The position numbers and the translations under genes are program-made. Shown one piece after another: positions 1-7,895 of a stretch of 64,000 nucleotides of DNA (positions are counted from its first letter, which is position 1; each line of letters begins with the position of its first letter). The notes under the pieces are model-generated. The model saw only the letters and a program-made list of their open reading frames with translations, was not told the DNA's origin and did not search any database. This DNA is from Methylophilaceae bacterium LSUCC0665 (GTDB lineage: Bacteria > Pseudomonadota > Gammaproteobacteria > Burkholderiales > Methylophilaceae). The stretch spans positions 186,001 to 250,000 of the forward strand of contig CP103437.1 in the NCBI GenBank assembly GCA_024919215.1, given 5' to 3'.

Positions 1-358
1 CAACAGTAAATGGCATGCTGAAGATTTAATAGAAGTTCACCCACATGATGCGGAAGAAAGAGGAATTAATGAGGGCGATTGGGTAGGAATTACAAGCCGA
101 GCAGGTGAAACCGTTCTAAGATGTAAAGTGACAGAACGTGTTCAGCCAGGAGTGGTTTATACCACTTTCCATCATCCTTTTTCTGGAGCTAATGTAATTA
201 CAACTGACAACTCAGATTGGGCAACAAATTGTCCAGAATTTAAGGTTACTGCTGTTCAATTAACAAAAGTGTCCCAACTGTCATCATGGCAAGAGAAATA
301 CAAATCCTTTAGTGAAGAACAAATTTCTTTTGTAGAATCCAAAAAGGAAAAAGTGTAA
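1..358 (+). CDS. fdsA: NAD-dependent formate dehydrogenase alpha subunit, C-terminal part (5' truncated by window)
   Basis: An open frame runs from base 2 to the stop at 356-358 with no start inside the window, so this is the C-terminal ~118 residues of a gene beginning upstream. The residues match the molybdopterin-dinucleotide-binding domain at the end of formate dehydrogenase alpha subunits: HPHDAEERGINEGDWV, then a Thr/Arg-rich strand, then FHHPFSGANVITTD and the N-C-PEFK motif. The enzyme oxidises formate to CO2 with NAD+ in the cytoplasm, the last step of C1 oxidation in methylotrophs. The genes that follow (an FdhD/FdsC homologue and FdsD) match the end of the fdsGBACD order known from Cupriavidus, which supports the soluble NAD-linked type. 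A GTG at 128 is internal and is not a real start. Confidence 0.9.
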   Translation, partial: NSKWHAEDLIEVHPHDAEERGINEGDWVGITSRAGETVLRCKVTERVQPGVVYTTFHHPFSGANVITTDNSDWATNCPEFKVTAVQLTKVSQLSSWQEKYKSFSEEQISFVESKKEKV

Positions 359-361
359 CTT

Positions 362-1165
362 TTGAATCAGCAGAACCTATATTCTGAATATAAAGTTTCT
401 GACTCAGATAATCTTCAACAAAATAGAATCGATTTTTTATCAAACGAATTTCCAGTAGCAATAAGTTTTAATGGCATTAGTCATGTTGTTATGATGGCCA
501 CCCCAATGGATTTAGAAGATTTTGTCATTGGTTTCTCATTTACTGAGGGAATAATTTCTTCAATTGATGATGTATTTGATATTGAAATATCAAAAAATGA
601 TCATGGTATAGATGTTGAGGTAGAAATTGCGCAAGAGCCATTTCAAAAATTAAAACATTTAAAAAGAAACTTATCTGGAAAAACAGGATGCGGTATTTGC
701 GGTATCGAGAGTCTTGAATATTTCACTAATAGACTAAAGTTAAATTATCCTAAAAAGAAAAATTTTTTGATTACAACTAAGCACATTACTGCGAGTTTAG
801 ATGCTTTTAAATCTAGTCAAAAAGGTCAAGTGAAAACAGGTTCCATTCATGCTGCCGCATTATTTGATGCAGATGGAAATCTTCAAAGTATTAAAGAAGA
901 TGTTGGCCGTCATAATGCATTGGATAAATTGATTGGAAGAAAATTAATTGATAATTTGGATGGCTCTTTTATTGTATGCTCTAGCCGTGCAAGTTATGAG
1001 ATGGTTCAAAAAGTATTGGTTACAGACATTCCAATTTTGATTGCGATTTCTGCACCTACATCGATGGCTGTAAATTTAGCTCTACAACATGATCTTTCAG
1101 TGATTGGCTTTGCAAGAGATAAAAGATTCGTTGTATATAGTCACAAGAACAGAATAATCGAGTAG
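362..1165 (+). CDS. fdhD: Formate dehydrogenase accessory sulfurtransferase FdhD/FdsC
   Basis: This 267-residue protein belongs to the FdhD family, which passes sulfur from a cysteine desulfurase to the molybdenum cofactor of formate dehydrogenase. The conserved Cys-x-x-Cys segment is visible as GCGICG (Cys110 and Cys113). The C-terminal half holds GSIHAAALF, EDVGRHNALDK and the SSRASYEMVQK stretch typical of the family. The start is taken as TTG at 362, three bases after the fdsA stop, because the next in-frame Met is about 44 residues in and would remove conserved N-terminal strands. A purine-rich stretch (AAGGAAAAAG) lies upstream. The position between fdsA and fdsD matches fdsC of fdsGBACD operons, so it is probably co-transcribed with and dedicated to this enzyme. 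Confidence 0.93.
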   Translation: MNQQNLYSEYKVSDSDNLQQNRIDFLSNEFPVAISFNGISHVVMMATPMDLEDFVIGFSFTEGIISSIDDVFDIEISKNDHGIDVEVEIAQEPFQKLKHLKRNLSGKTGCGICGIESLEYFTNRLKLNYPKKKNFLITTKHITASLDAFKSSQKGQVKTGSIHAAALFDADGNLQSIKEDVGRHNALDKLIGRKLIDNLDGSFIVCSSRASYEMVQKVLVTDIPILIAISAPTSMAVNLALQHDLSVIGFARDKRFVVYSHKNRIIE

Positions 1166-1175
1166 AATATGCGCC

Positions 1176-1385
1176 ATGAATGATCAACATATAGTTAATA
1201 TGGCAAATCAAATTGCCAGTTTTTTTCAAGCTTATCCGGATCAAGCGGAGGCAATTGACGGTGTATCTGGACATCTTAAGAAATTTTGGTCCCCAAAAAT
1301 GAGAGTTAAACTAAAAGAAATTGCTGAACAGGGAGAGGTAGATAACATCCACCAATTAGTTTTGGATGCGATAAAACTAATTTAG
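1176..1385 (+). CDS. fdsD: Formate dehydrogenase delta subunit
   Basis: This 69-residue protein matches the small delta subunit of NAD-dependent formate dehydrogenases. Visible family features are MANQIASFFQAYPDQ near the N terminus, a Gly-x-x-x-HLKKFW core and a PKMRVKL segment. It is the last gene of the fds operon, 10 nt after fdhD, and has an ATG start. The subunit is small and non-catalytic and is thought to assist assembly or stability of the complex. Its stop codon (1383-1385) overlaps the stop of the convergent glycosyltransferase-like gene (1382-1384 on the minus strand). Confidence 0.9.
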   Translation: MNDQHIVNMANQIASFFQAYPDQAEAIDGVSGHLKKFWSPKMRVKLKEIAEQGEVDNIHQLVLDAIKLI

Positions 1386-1389
1386 TTTT
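1373..1389. terminator. Short AT-rich palindrome over two convergent stop codons (weak bidirectional terminator candidate)
   Basis: A perfect 7-bp inverted repeat, AAAACTA then ATT then TAGTTTT, spans the stop of fdsD and the stop of the opposite-strand gene. It ends in a T-run on both strands. The stem is AT-rich, so termination strength is doubtful; this is a candidate from symmetry only. Confidence 0.3.
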
Positions 1390-3004
1390 TCATTATATAA
1401 AATGTCTTTTTGTCATTTGGCATTTTACCTTGCCACAAAATACGACTTTTAAATTCAGGATCACTTGATATCGATCTAATGTCTTTGTGAGATATTATAT
1501 ATTTACAATTTTTATCATTTTTTCTTATATCAATTTGAGTATAGTAAAAAATTAAATCAACAAAGCTATTATTCAAATCATTCGCTATCATGCACTGATT
1601 ATATGGGATATTAATAGCATTAATTTGTTTAAATATTCGACCATAATCTTTTCGATTTTCTATCATTGGAAACCATAATAAAGTTGTTGTAACCCATGCA
1701 AGAGTAATTCCCAAAGCCCAATTAGTAACAGAGGATCGATTAGTAAGATTATTTTTCCAAAGTGATATAATCCAAACTATAAGAAAAATTAAAGCCAAAA
1801 AAATATGAAAAAAGTTTAATTCCGGCGTAAGGTTTCCGGAAAGGTAAACCATTCTTTCATGAATTTTATAGGGAATACCAAAATTTAATGCAAACCAACC
1901 AATCCAGAGTATTAATGTAATTGCAGAAAAAATAAGAATACCAAACCAGTTTAATGCTCCAGATGCTCCCCTTTGAAGAGAATCAATGGATGAGCTTGCC
2001 ATGATCGCTATGGCAGGCAATAAAATCACCAACTTGACCTGACTAATTTGACTTTCGCATATTAAAAGTAAGAAAAACCAAGCAAGAAAAACTAAAGGTA
2101 GGTTTGTTCTTTTATATTTAAGAAAAGTGGAAAATTCATTAAATAATGTGACCATAAACAATGGTACGGCTGGCCATGCAAACCATAGCAAGTTTACAAA
2201 GTAGTATTTAATATTTTCAGTTGAAAAACTTATCATGGGAAATAAAAATTTTTCTAAACTATTGGGGTGATATAAGGATAGAAGAAGTATCCAGGCGCCT
2301 ATAAAAATAAGACTTGATAACAAACCCAAGCCAGTAAAAATAAGAGTTCGCCTATAATTCCAGTTAGGCAATATTGCTAGTGTGGCAGTGATTCCAATTA
2401 TTGGGATTAAATACATTAATCCTTTTGAAAGTAAGCCAATTATTATAGAAATACCTAATAAAATAGAGGCGCGAAAAGGTCTTCGGTGTGAAAGAGAAAA
2501 TGAATATAAGCATAAGCTTGCTGCAGTTAAGATGGCTATTTCATGTGTAAAGGTATGTAGTGTAAAAAAAAGCCCAACTGATGACAGAAAAATGATATTG
2601 CTTTGTCTGCCATAACCAATGCCTCTTAATTCTCGATTGGTTAGGCCAATGCTTATCATGGTTAATGCTAGCCAAAGAATATTAGCTAGACGTGCAGCGT
2701 TGTGTGGCTCTAGGAAAAAAATAATTTTTGCAAAGATCGCGCCAAGAATTTCATAAATATGACCATGATCAAAACTATTAATGCTAGCAAGATGAGGGGC
2801 TAAAATATCACCATTAAAAAAAATATTAGCAAAAATACTAAAGGAATTAGTTTCTAGTGGCCTCCATGGGCTATGAGTAAAAAGCCCAAAAACTAAGTAT
2901 ATTGTGGCAAAAATGATTAGAAAATTGATTTTGGCTTTTTCCCCAACTTTTTTCTTTGGGGTTTGCATATTTCCTTGCCAATCATGATCTAAAAAGTATT
3001 TCAT
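1382..3004 (-). CDS. Multi-pass membrane glycosyltransferase-like protein (PMT/ArnT superfamily, GT-C fold)
   Basis: The protein has about 540 residues and a dozen or so hydrophobic segments. It has a soluble C-terminal part of about 100 residues containing paired cysteines and no membrane segment. The N-terminal layout is that of PMT/ArnT GT-C enzymes: a first membrane helix, then a loop HSPWRPLETNSFSIF with an acidic residue where the family has its catalytic Asp/Glu, then further helices. Such proteins move a sugar from a polyprenyl-phosphate donor to lipid A or protein on the periplasmic side. Donor and acceptor cannot be read from the sequence. ATG at 3004 is chosen over an upstream TTG (3019), which would lie inside the rpmE terminator; an ATG at 2968 preceded by AAGGA is an alternative. 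It lies alone behind rpmE, so expression may depend on readthrough. Confidence 0.65.
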   Translation of the reverse strand: MKYFLDHDWQGNMQTPKKKVGEKAKINFLIIFATIYLVFGLFTHSPWRPLETNSFSIFANIFFNGDILAPHLASINSFDHGHIYEILGAIFAKIIFFLEPHNAARLANILWLALTMISIGLTNRELRGIGYGRQSNIIFLSSVGLFFTLHTFTHEIAILTAASLCLYSFSLSHRRPFRASILLGISIIIGLLSKGLMYLIPIIGITATLAILPNWNYRRTLIFTGLGLLSSLIFIGAWILLLSLYHPNSLEKFLFPMISFSTENIKYYFVNLLWFAWPAVPLFMVTLFNEFSTFLKYKRTNLPLVFLAWFFLLLICESQISQVKLVILLPAIAIMASSSIDSLQRGASGALNWFGILIFSAITLILWIGWFALNFGIPYKIHERMVYLSGNLTPELNFFHIFLALIFLIVWIISLWKNNLTNRSSVTNWALGITLAWVTTTLLWFPMIENRKDYGRIFKQINAINIPYNQCMIANDLNNSFVDLIFYYTQIDIRKNDKNCKYIISHKDIRSISSDPEFKSRILWQGKMPNDKKTFYIMKN

Positions 3005-3017
3005 AAAAGTAATATAC

Positions 3018-3041
3018 AAAAAAAAAGGCAGCTTTGCTGCC
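3018..3041 (-). terminator. Rho-independent terminator of rpmE
   Basis: A GC-rich stem GGCAGC-TTT-GCTGCC (3027-3041) lies about 22 nt past the rpmE stop. In the minus-strand direction it is followed by a run of T (the A-run at 3018-3026). A T-run also follows on the plus strand, so it may work both ways. Confidence 0.8.
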
Positions 3042-3063
3042 TATTTTTTAAATAGATAGAAAA

Positions 3064-3264
3064 TTACATTCCATATTTTTGTTTAAATTTCTCAACTCGA
3101 CCTGCAGTATCAACAATTTTTTGTTTACCTGTGTAAAAAGGATGGCATTGAGAACAAACTTCAATATTTAAATCTTTACCTGCTGTTGACTTTGTTGTGA
3201 AAGTATTACCACAGCTGCAAGTAACGTTTATTTCAGGATATTTCGGATGTGTGTCTTTTTTCAT
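3064..3264 (-). CDS. rpmE: 50S ribosomal protein L31 (zinc-binding type)
   Basis: This 66-residue protein begins [19 protein letters not shown] and ends [12 protein letters not shown], diagnostic of bacterial L31 (bL31). Cysteines at 16, 18, 37 and 40 show the zinc-containing C+ form rather than the zinc-free paralogue expressed under zinc starvation. It is a peripheral protein of the large subunit that helps form an intersubunit bridge. It stands alone between a strong promoter candidate at 3297-3325 and a hairpin terminator at 3018-3041, next to rho, an arrangement also seen in other proteobacteria. Confidence 0.97.
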   Translation of the reverse strand: MKKDTHPKYPEINVTCSCGNTFTTKSTAGKDLNIEVCSQCHPFYTGKQKIVDTAGRVEKFKQKYGM

Positions 3265-3296
3265 AATAATCGGTTTAAATATAAATTAAGTTGCGT

Positions 3297-3325
3297 ATTA
3301 TCATATTAATTTGCTAAAAAAGCAA
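3297..3325 (-). promoter_or_regulatory. Sigma-70 promoter candidate for rpmE
   Basis: Read on the minus strand, TTGCTT (3320-3325) and GATAAT (3297-3302) are separated by exactly 17 bp and sit about 30 bp upstream of the rpmE ATG. Both hexamers are close to consensus. It lies entirely between the rho stop and rpmE. Confidence 0.6.
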
Positions 3326-3327
3326 GA

Positions 3328-4587
3328 TTATCCACGCCTCATGCTATCGAAAAAATTATCATTTGTCTTTGTTGATTTAATTTTATCCATGAGGAATTCC
3401 ATAGCTTCAATATCATCCATTGGATAAAGTAGTTTTCTTAAAATCCAAATCTTTTGCAGCACTTCTTGACTGATCAATAACTCTTCACGTCTGGTACCAG
3501 ATTTATTAACGTTAATAGCTGGATATAGACGTTTTTCTGCCATTCTTCTATCAAGATGAATCTCCATATTACCAGTACCCTTAAATTCTTCGTAAATGAC
3601 ATCATCCATTTTCGAACCTGTGTCAATAAGAGCTGTAGCAAGGATAGTTAATGAGCCACTTTCCTCTGTATTTCTGGCTGCACCAAAGAATCTTTTCGGC
3701 TTATGCAATGCATTTGCATCAACACCACCAGTTAACACCTTTCCTGATGATGGAATAACAGTATTGTAGGCTCTGGCTAATCTTGTAATAGAATCAAGCA
3801 AGATAACAACATCTTTTTTATGTTCTACCATCCTTTTTGCTTTTTCAATAACCATTTCAGCGACTTGTACATGGCGCGTTGCTGGTTCATCAAATGTTGA
3901 GGCAACTACCTCACCCTTGACTGATCGGCTCATCTCTGTAACTTCTTCTGGCCTTTCATCAATGAGCAGGACAATAAGTTCTGTTTCAGGATGATTTGCA
4001 GTAATTGCATGAGCAATATTTTGCATCATAACTGTTTTACCACTTTTTGGACTTGCAACTATTAAGCCCCTTTGCCCTTTTCCAATAGGGGCAATCATAT
4101 CAATTATTCTACCTGTAATATTTTCTTCGCTCGATATATCTCTTTCAAGGTTGAGCCTCTCAGTGGGAAATAAAGGGGTAAGATTTTCAAAGAGGATTTT
4201 ATTCTTTGTATTTTCGGGCGGCTCTTCATTAACCTTTTCAACCTTAACTAATGCAAAATATCTTTCACTATCTTTAGGAGTTCTTATTTCTCCTGCAACC
4301 GTATCACCAGTATGAAGGTTAAATCTTCTTATTTGAGATGGAGAGACGTAAATATCATCCGGTCCAGCAAGGTATGATGTATCGGCTGATCTGAGAAAAC
4401 CAAATCCATCTGGCAGAACTTCAAGAGTTCCTTGACCATATAATGTCTCACCATTTTTAGCTTTATTTTTTAAAATTGCAAAGATAAGGTCTTGCTTTCG
4501 CATTCGGCCAGCATTATCAACATTACTTTCATTTGCTAGGTCAATGAGGTTTGTTACTGGCAAGTGTTTGAGATCAGAGATTTGCAT
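3328..4587 (-). CDS. rho: Transcription termination factor Rho
   Basis: This 419-residue protein has the same length as E. coli Rho. It shows the N-terminal helical domain, the cold-shock-like RNA-binding fold with the RNP1-type motif GFGFLR (61-66), the ATPase P-loop SPKSGKTV (about 179-186), Walker [17 protein letters not shown], and the Q/R-loop region [20 protein letters not shown]. It is the hexameric RNA helicase that ends transcription of untranslated RNA. It follows trxA by 2 nt on the same strand; trxA-rho is a common proteobacterial operon. Rho matters in a genome like this one, where long blocks show no intrinsic terminators. Confidence 0.98.
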   Translation of the reverse strand: MQISDLKHLPVTNLIDLANESNVDNAGRMRKQDLIFAILKNKAKNGETLYGQGTLEVLPDGFGFLRSADTSYLAGPDDIYVSPSQIRRFNLHTGDTVAGEIRTPKDSERYFALVKVEKVNEEPPENTKNKILFENLTPLFPTERLNLERDISSEENITGRIIDMIAPIGKGQRGLIVASPKSGKTVMMQNIAHAITANHPETELIVLLIDERPEEVTEMSRSVKGEVVASTFDEPATRHVQVAEMVIEKAKRMVEHKKDVVILLDSITRLARAYNTVIPSSGKVLTGGVDANALHKPKRFFGAARNTEESGSLTILATALIDTGSKMDDVIYEEFKGTGNMEIHLDRRMAEKRLYPAINVNKSGTRREELLISQEVLQKIWILRKLLYPMDDIEAMEFLMDKIKSTKTNDNFFDSMRRG

Positions 4588-4589
4588 AA

Positions 4590-4916
4590 TTAAATTGTTG
4601 AATCAATAAATGCAGAAAGTTGAGATTTAGACATAGCTCCTACCTTGGTTGCTTCGATCGATCCGGATTTGAAAATCATTAAAGTGGGTATTCCGCGAAC
4701 GCCAAATTTAGCTGGAGTGCCAGGATTTTCATCAATATTTAGCTTAGCAATTTTAATTTTACCTGAGTACTCATCAGCAATGTCGTTCAAAATGGGGGCT
4801 ATCATTTTGCATGGACCACACCACTCAGCCCAATAGTCAAGCAAAACCGGTATTTCGGAACTTAGAACTTCTTCTTCAAAATTCGAATCTGTTACGTTTA
4901 TTATATTATTACTCAT
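4590..4916 (-). CDS. trxA: Thioredoxin 1
   Basis: This 108-residue protein carries the active-site WCGPC (32-36), the buried Asp of LLDYWAEW and the cis-proline motif GIPTL (Pro77). These are the full set for a classical cytoplasmic thioredoxin that reduces disulfides using thioredoxin reductase. Its length equals the family norm. It is the first gene of a trxA-rho operon, preceded by a good sigma-70 promoter candidate at 4978-5006. Confidence 0.97.
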   Translation of the reverse strand: MSNNIINVTDSNFEEEVLSSEIPVLLDYWAEWCGPCKMIAPILNDIADEYSGKIKIAKLNIDENPGTPAKFGVRGIPTLMIFKSGSIEATKVGAMSKSQLSAFIDSTI

Positions 4917-4977
4917 GATTTTTTATAATTGGATGTTAAATTAATGACGAATTATGGAAAAACTGAATTGTGGGATT

Positions 4978-5006
4978 ATTATAGAAACTTTTATAAAATA
5001 AATCAA
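4978..5006 (-). promoter_or_regulatory. Sigma-70 promoter candidate for trxA-rho
   Basis: On the minus strand, TTGATT (5001-5006) and a perfect TATAAT (4978-4983) are 17 bp apart, about 60 bp upstream of the trxA start. The -35 box overlaps the last codons of the upstream lipoprotein gene. Confidence 0.6.
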
Positions 5007-5590
5007 TTTTTTTTGTATTGATTGTCAATTTCAAAATAAGTTTTAACTTTTACAACCCCTTTACTAGTTTTTGCAATTCTTTCAGCTTCTTCTGCTTCCT
5101 CGGAAGAAAGAATTCCCATAAGATGAACAATTTGCCTTTCGGTGACTACTTTGACATGAAGTGCTGAGAGATTGGACTTTGTTTCTTCTTTAAGAAGCCT
5201 TGCAATGACATTAGTCGTGATCCCGTAGTCTTTGGTCTTTGATTTTACCTTCTCTTTCATAGGAAGAGGTTTGGTTACTAAAATTTCGTTATATATTCCC
5301 TTGACGCCCTTTATTTTTGCAACTGAAGATTCAACCTTGTCTTTTAATTCCTGAGATTCAGATTCCCCCGTTAGCAAAACATTTTGATTGTAACTTGTCG
5401 CACTTGCTTTAAAGTTGCCCTCAATCTGTTGAAATTCATATGTTGCTTTGAATTCAATTGCCTGATCTTCTACTTGTACTCCAGTTGTTCTTCTGTCTGC
5501 TATCGAAGAAGGAACTGTCAAGACGGCAGTTGGCGCACAGGCAGATAAAGTAAAAAGTATAAGTAATATTGATATAAATTTAATAGGCAT
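5003..5590 (-). CDS. BON-domain outer-membrane lipoprotein (DolP/YraP-like)
   Basis: This 195-residue protein starts with a lipoprotein signal peptide with lipobox LSAC (Cys18), predicting an acylated protein facing the periplasm. Two BON domains follow. The first spans about residues 42-105 (ATYEFQQIEGNFKASATSYNQNVLLTGESES then VKGIYNEI). The second spans about 120-190 (ITTNVIARLLKE then LHVKVVTERQIVHLMGILSSEEAEEAERIAKTSKGVVKVKTYF). This double-BON layout fits DolP (YraP), which binds anionic phospholipid and supports outer-membrane integrity. It is divergent from rsmI; yraP and rsmI (yraL) are also neighbours in E. coli. The family call is secure; naming it DolP is inference. Confidence 0.82.
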   Translation of the reverse strand: MPIKFISILLILFTLSACAPTAVLTVPSSIADRRTTGVQVEDQAIEFKATYEFQQIEGNFKASATSYNQNVLLTGESESQELKDKVESSVAKIKGVKGIYNEILVTKPLPMKEKVKSKTKDYGITTNVIARLLKEETKSNLSALHVKVVTERQIVHLMGILSSEEAEEAERIAKTSKGVVKVKTYFEIDNQYKKN

Positions 5591-5654
5591 TTTTCAATAA
5601 AGAAATTTAATATTTTTAAATTGTATACTAGAGTTATTATAACAAGGTAAAAAA

Positions 5655-6497
5655 ATGTCAACTACACTATATATTGTTGCTACTCCAATTGGCAACTTAA
5701 AAGACATCACTTTAAGGGCAATTGAAACTCTTAAATTTTGTCAAATTATAGCCTGTGAGGATACAAGAGTAACAAAAAAATTATTGAACCATTTTGGCAT
5801 TCAAAATAAAAAGATTTACTCAATCCATCAACATAATGAAAAGGCTACCGCACTAAAAATTATTGAAGAAGCTGCTTCAGAGGGCGAATCTATAGCTTAT
5901 GTGACTGATGCCGGAACCCCATGTATTAGTGACCCAGGAATGTTTTTGGTGAATCAAGCTCGTTCTTTAAATATTAAAATAGAACCAATACCTGGACCCT
6001 CTGCTATAACCTCAGCATTTTCTGTATCAGGAATAGATGATGGAAGATTTATCTTCATAGGATTTTTACCAACTAAATTAAATGCCATCGAAGAAACTTT
6101 ACATCTAATAAATCAACAACAAAAACCAACAATATTCTATGAATCACCAAAAAGAGTTTTAAGTTTTTTAGAGAATATTGTTAATTTTATATCACCATCA
6201 ACAAAATTGTTTATAGCGAGGGAGATGACAAAATTATTTGAGAGCTTTTATTCTGATTCAGCAGAAGATTTATTAAGTTACTTTAAGGATTCCCCTCAAG
6301 AATTAAAGGGTGAATTTGTTATTATAGTTATCCCAAACAAAATAAAAGAGAAATCAATCTCAAATGAGGAAATTGCACTCTTAAAAGTATTGATGAAAGA
6401 GTTACCATTAAAGAAGGCTGCTGCAATTGTCTCAGAGTTTTATAATGGCAATAAGAAAAAAATTTATAATATAGGTATTGAGCTAAAAAATGAGTGA
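5655..6497 (+). CDS. rsmI: 16S rRNA (cytidine(1402)-2'-O)-methyltransferase
   Basis: This 280-residue protein of the tetrapyrrole-methylase-fold family shows the RsmI signatures TPIGNLKDITLRA (10-22), EDTRVT, SDPGMF within DAGTPCISDPG, and PGPSAI. The enzyme uses SAM to 2'-O-methylate C1402 in the 16S rRNA decoding centre. It starts with ATG after AACAAGGT and overlaps pyrC by 8 nt, so the two are probably translationally coupled. The C-terminal helix-turn region (LPLKKAAAIVSEFYNGNKKKIYNIGIEL) is complete. Confidence 0.96.
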   Translation: MSTTLYIVATPIGNLKDITLRAIETLKFCQIIACEDTRVTKKLLNHFGIQNKKIYSIHQHNEKATALKIIEEAASEGESIAYVTDAGTPCISDPGMFLVNQARSLNIKIEPIPGPSAITSAFSVSGIDDGRFIFIGFLPTKLNAIEETLHLINQQQKPTIFYESPKRVLSFLENIVNFISPSTKLFIAREMTKLFESFYSDSAEDLLSYFKDSPQELKGEFVIIVIPNKIKEKSISNEEIALLKVLMKELPLKKAAAIVSEFYNGNKKKIYNIGIELKNE

Positions 6498-7527
6498 ATT
6501 AATTACAATCAAACTTCCAAATGATATGCATGTTCATTTTAGGGAAGGTAATTTGTTAGATTTTGCAGTAAATGCTACTGCAGAACATTTTCATCATGCT
6601 GTAGCTATGCCTAACCTGATAGATCCAGTCACAACATATAAAAAAGCTTTAAAGTATTATGAACAAATTCAAACTGTATCTAATCATTCTCATTTTAAAC
6701 CTCTAGTAACAATGTATTTAACAGGAGATATTAAGGAAATTGATATCAGCCAAGGCTCGTCAGATTCCAGGATTATTGGTGTAAAGCTTTACCCCGCTGG
6801 AGTGACAACAAATTCTTCCAATGGTGTGAGCAATATTCAAGATTGTTACAAGATTTTTGAATGGATGGAAAAGTATGATTTACCATTATTGGTTCATGGG
6901 GAAGTAAATAATCCAGAAACAGATATATTTGATCGAGAAAAATTATTCATCGATGAATTGATGTTAATTACTCAAAATTTTCCGGAATTGAGAGTAATCT
7001 TTGAACATATTTCCACAAAGGATGCTGTTGATTTTGTGAAAGATTCTGCTGATTTGGTTGCAGCAACTATCACACCACAGCATATGGTTTTAAATAGGAA
7101 TGATTTATTGTCTGGAGGATTAAAGCCTCATCATTATTGTTTGCCTGTAGTGAAAAGAGAAATTCATAGAAAAGCAATCGCTGAAGCAGCATTTTCAGGA
7201 AATAGAAAGTTTTTTTTAGGAACAGACAGCGCACCACATTATAAAAATCAAAAACAAAGTTCGTGTGGTTGCGCAGGTATTTTTTCTGCATCAACGGCAT
7301 TGGTTATCTATTTAGATGCATTTGATAAAGCTGGCGCATTAGAAAAATTTGAGGATTTTTGCGTGAATAATAGCTCTCACTTCTATAAGTTAGCAAAAAC
7401 AGATAAACAAATTACATTTAAAAAAGAGATATTTGAAGTTCAGTCATCATATGCTGTTGGCGATCAAGAAATTATTCCATTTATGGCCAATCAAAAGATT
7501 TCATGGTCTATAGCAAAGGAGTTATAA
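6490..7527 (+). CDS. pyrC: Dihydroorotase (class II)
   Basis: This 345-residue amidohydrolase interconverts N-carbamoyl-aspartate and dihydroorotate in pyrimidine synthesis. The metal site is visible: MHVHFREG (His15 and His17 region), the carboxylated lysine in GVKLYPAG, HGEV, EHIST and the catalytic Asp in LGTDSAPH. Length and motifs fit the E. coli-type PyrC rather than the PyrB-associated forms. The start overlaps the end of rsmI by 8 nt. The -10 box of the RNase P RNA gene lies over its last codons. The other pyrimidine gene in the window, pyrD, is far away at 54958. Confidence 0.96.
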   Translation: MSELITIKLPNDMHVHFREGNLLDFAVNATAEHFHHAVAMPNLIDPVTTYKKALKYYEQIQTVSNHSHFKPLVTMYLTGDIKEIDISQGSSDSRIIGVKLYPAGVTTNSSNGVSNIQDCYKIFEWMEKYDLPLLVHGEVNNPETDIFDREKLFIDELMLITQNFPELRVIFEHISTKDAVDFVKDSADLVAATITPQHMVLNRNDLLSGGLKPHHYCLPVVKREIHRKAIAEAAFSGNRKFFLGTDSAPHYKNQKQSSCGCAGIFSASTALVIYLDAFDKAGALEKFEDFCVNNSSHFYKLAKTDKQITFKKEIFEVQSSYAVGDQEIIPFMANQKISWSIAKEL

Positions 7528-7528
7528 T
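7500..7528 (+). promoter_or_regulatory. Sigma-70 promoter candidate for rnpB
   Basis: A perfect TATAAT (7523-7528) sits 6 bp before the predicted 5' end of the RNase P RNA. It is 17 bp downstream of a weak -35 (TTCATG, 7500-7505). The promoter overlaps the last codons and stop of pyrC. Confidence 0.5.
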
Positions 7529-7533
7529 ATTTC

Positions 7534-7811
7534 TAAGTTAGCCGGGCAGTCGCTATTTATAGAGGAAAGTCCGGGCTCCAAAGAGCATGGTGTTGGCTAA
7601 CAGCCAACCATTGTAAAATGAGGAATAGGGCCACAGAGACGAGCGTATTTAGTTACGGTGAAACGCGGTAACCTCCACCAGGAGCAAGGCCAAATAGGAT
7701 AACGATAGTATGGCTCGTGCTGTTATCGGGTAGGCCGCTAGAGATAATGAGTAATCATTGTTCAAGATGAATGACTGCACAAATACAGAACCCGGCTTAT
7801 AGGCTAACTTA
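7534..7811 (+). ncRNA. rnpB: RNase P RNA (type A, strongly reduced)
   Basis: This is the catalytic RNA that trims 5' leaders from pre-tRNA. Universal blocks are visible: GAGGAAAGTCCGGGCTCC at 7562-7579, GGAGCAAGGCCAAATAGG near 7680-7700, and ACAGAACCCGGCTTAT at about 7785-7800. Helix P1 sets the ends: AAGTTAGCC (7535-7543) pairs perfectly with GGCTAACTT (7802-7810). The RNA is about 276 nt, against about 377 nt in E. coli. The loss is in peripheral helices: P3 is reduced to a tiny CTATTTATAG hairpin, and the P12-P14 area is a short segment closed by GTTAC/GTAAC. The core and the GGTAGGCCGCT region are kept, so it should be active. It lies between pyrC and mraZ with its own promoter and terminator. 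Confidence 0.95.
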
Positions 7812-7822
7812 TTGACTTTATT

Positions 7823-7853
7823 AAAAAAAGCGCTTGCAAAGCGCTTTTTTTTT
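7823..7853 (+). terminator. Rho-independent terminator of rnpB
   Basis: Stem AGCGCTT (7829-7835), loop GCA, stem AAGCGCT (7839-7845), followed by a T-run to 7853 and preceded by an A-run that can extend the stem. It lies 12 nt after the P1 helix of the RNase P RNA. Confidence 0.9.
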
Positions 7854-7862
7854 GCCTATAGT
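7834..7862 (+). promoter_or_regulatory. Sigma-70 promoter candidate for the mraZ/dcw operon
   Basis: TTGCAA (7834-7839) and TATAGT (7857-7862) are 17 bp apart. The -35 hexamer lies inside the loop and 3' arm of the rnpB terminator, and the predicted start site (about 7869) falls at the first MraZ-type repeat. This placement fits a promoter repressed by MraZ, but no other evidence exists. Confidence 0.45.
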
Positions 7863-7870
7863 ATATATGA

Positions 7871-7895
7871 GGGGAAAAAGTGGTAAAAAATGGGA
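7871..7895 (+). promoter_or_regulatory. MraZ operator: three TGGGA-type direct repeats
   Basis: GGGGA (7871-7875), TGGTA (7881-7885) and TGGGA (7891-7895) recur at an exact 10-bp period, separated by A-rich 5-bp spacers. MraZ of E. coli and other bacteria binds TGGGN direct repeats with this spacing in front of its own operon. Two repeats differ from the consensus by one base each. Confidence 0.7.

Noticed and set aside
128-358. A small independent gene starting at GTG 128
   Set aside because: The same frame is open to the left edge of the window and reads as formate dehydrogenase alpha throughout.
1056-1274. Minus-strand open frame across fdhD and fdsD
   Set aside because: No family resemblance, and it lies opposite two well-supported genes; treated as a shadow.
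3309-3327. TTGCT/AGCAA hairpin after rho as a terminator
   Set aside because: The stem is only 5 bp and AT-rich with no T-run after it on the minus strand; the same bases form the better rpmE promoter candidate.
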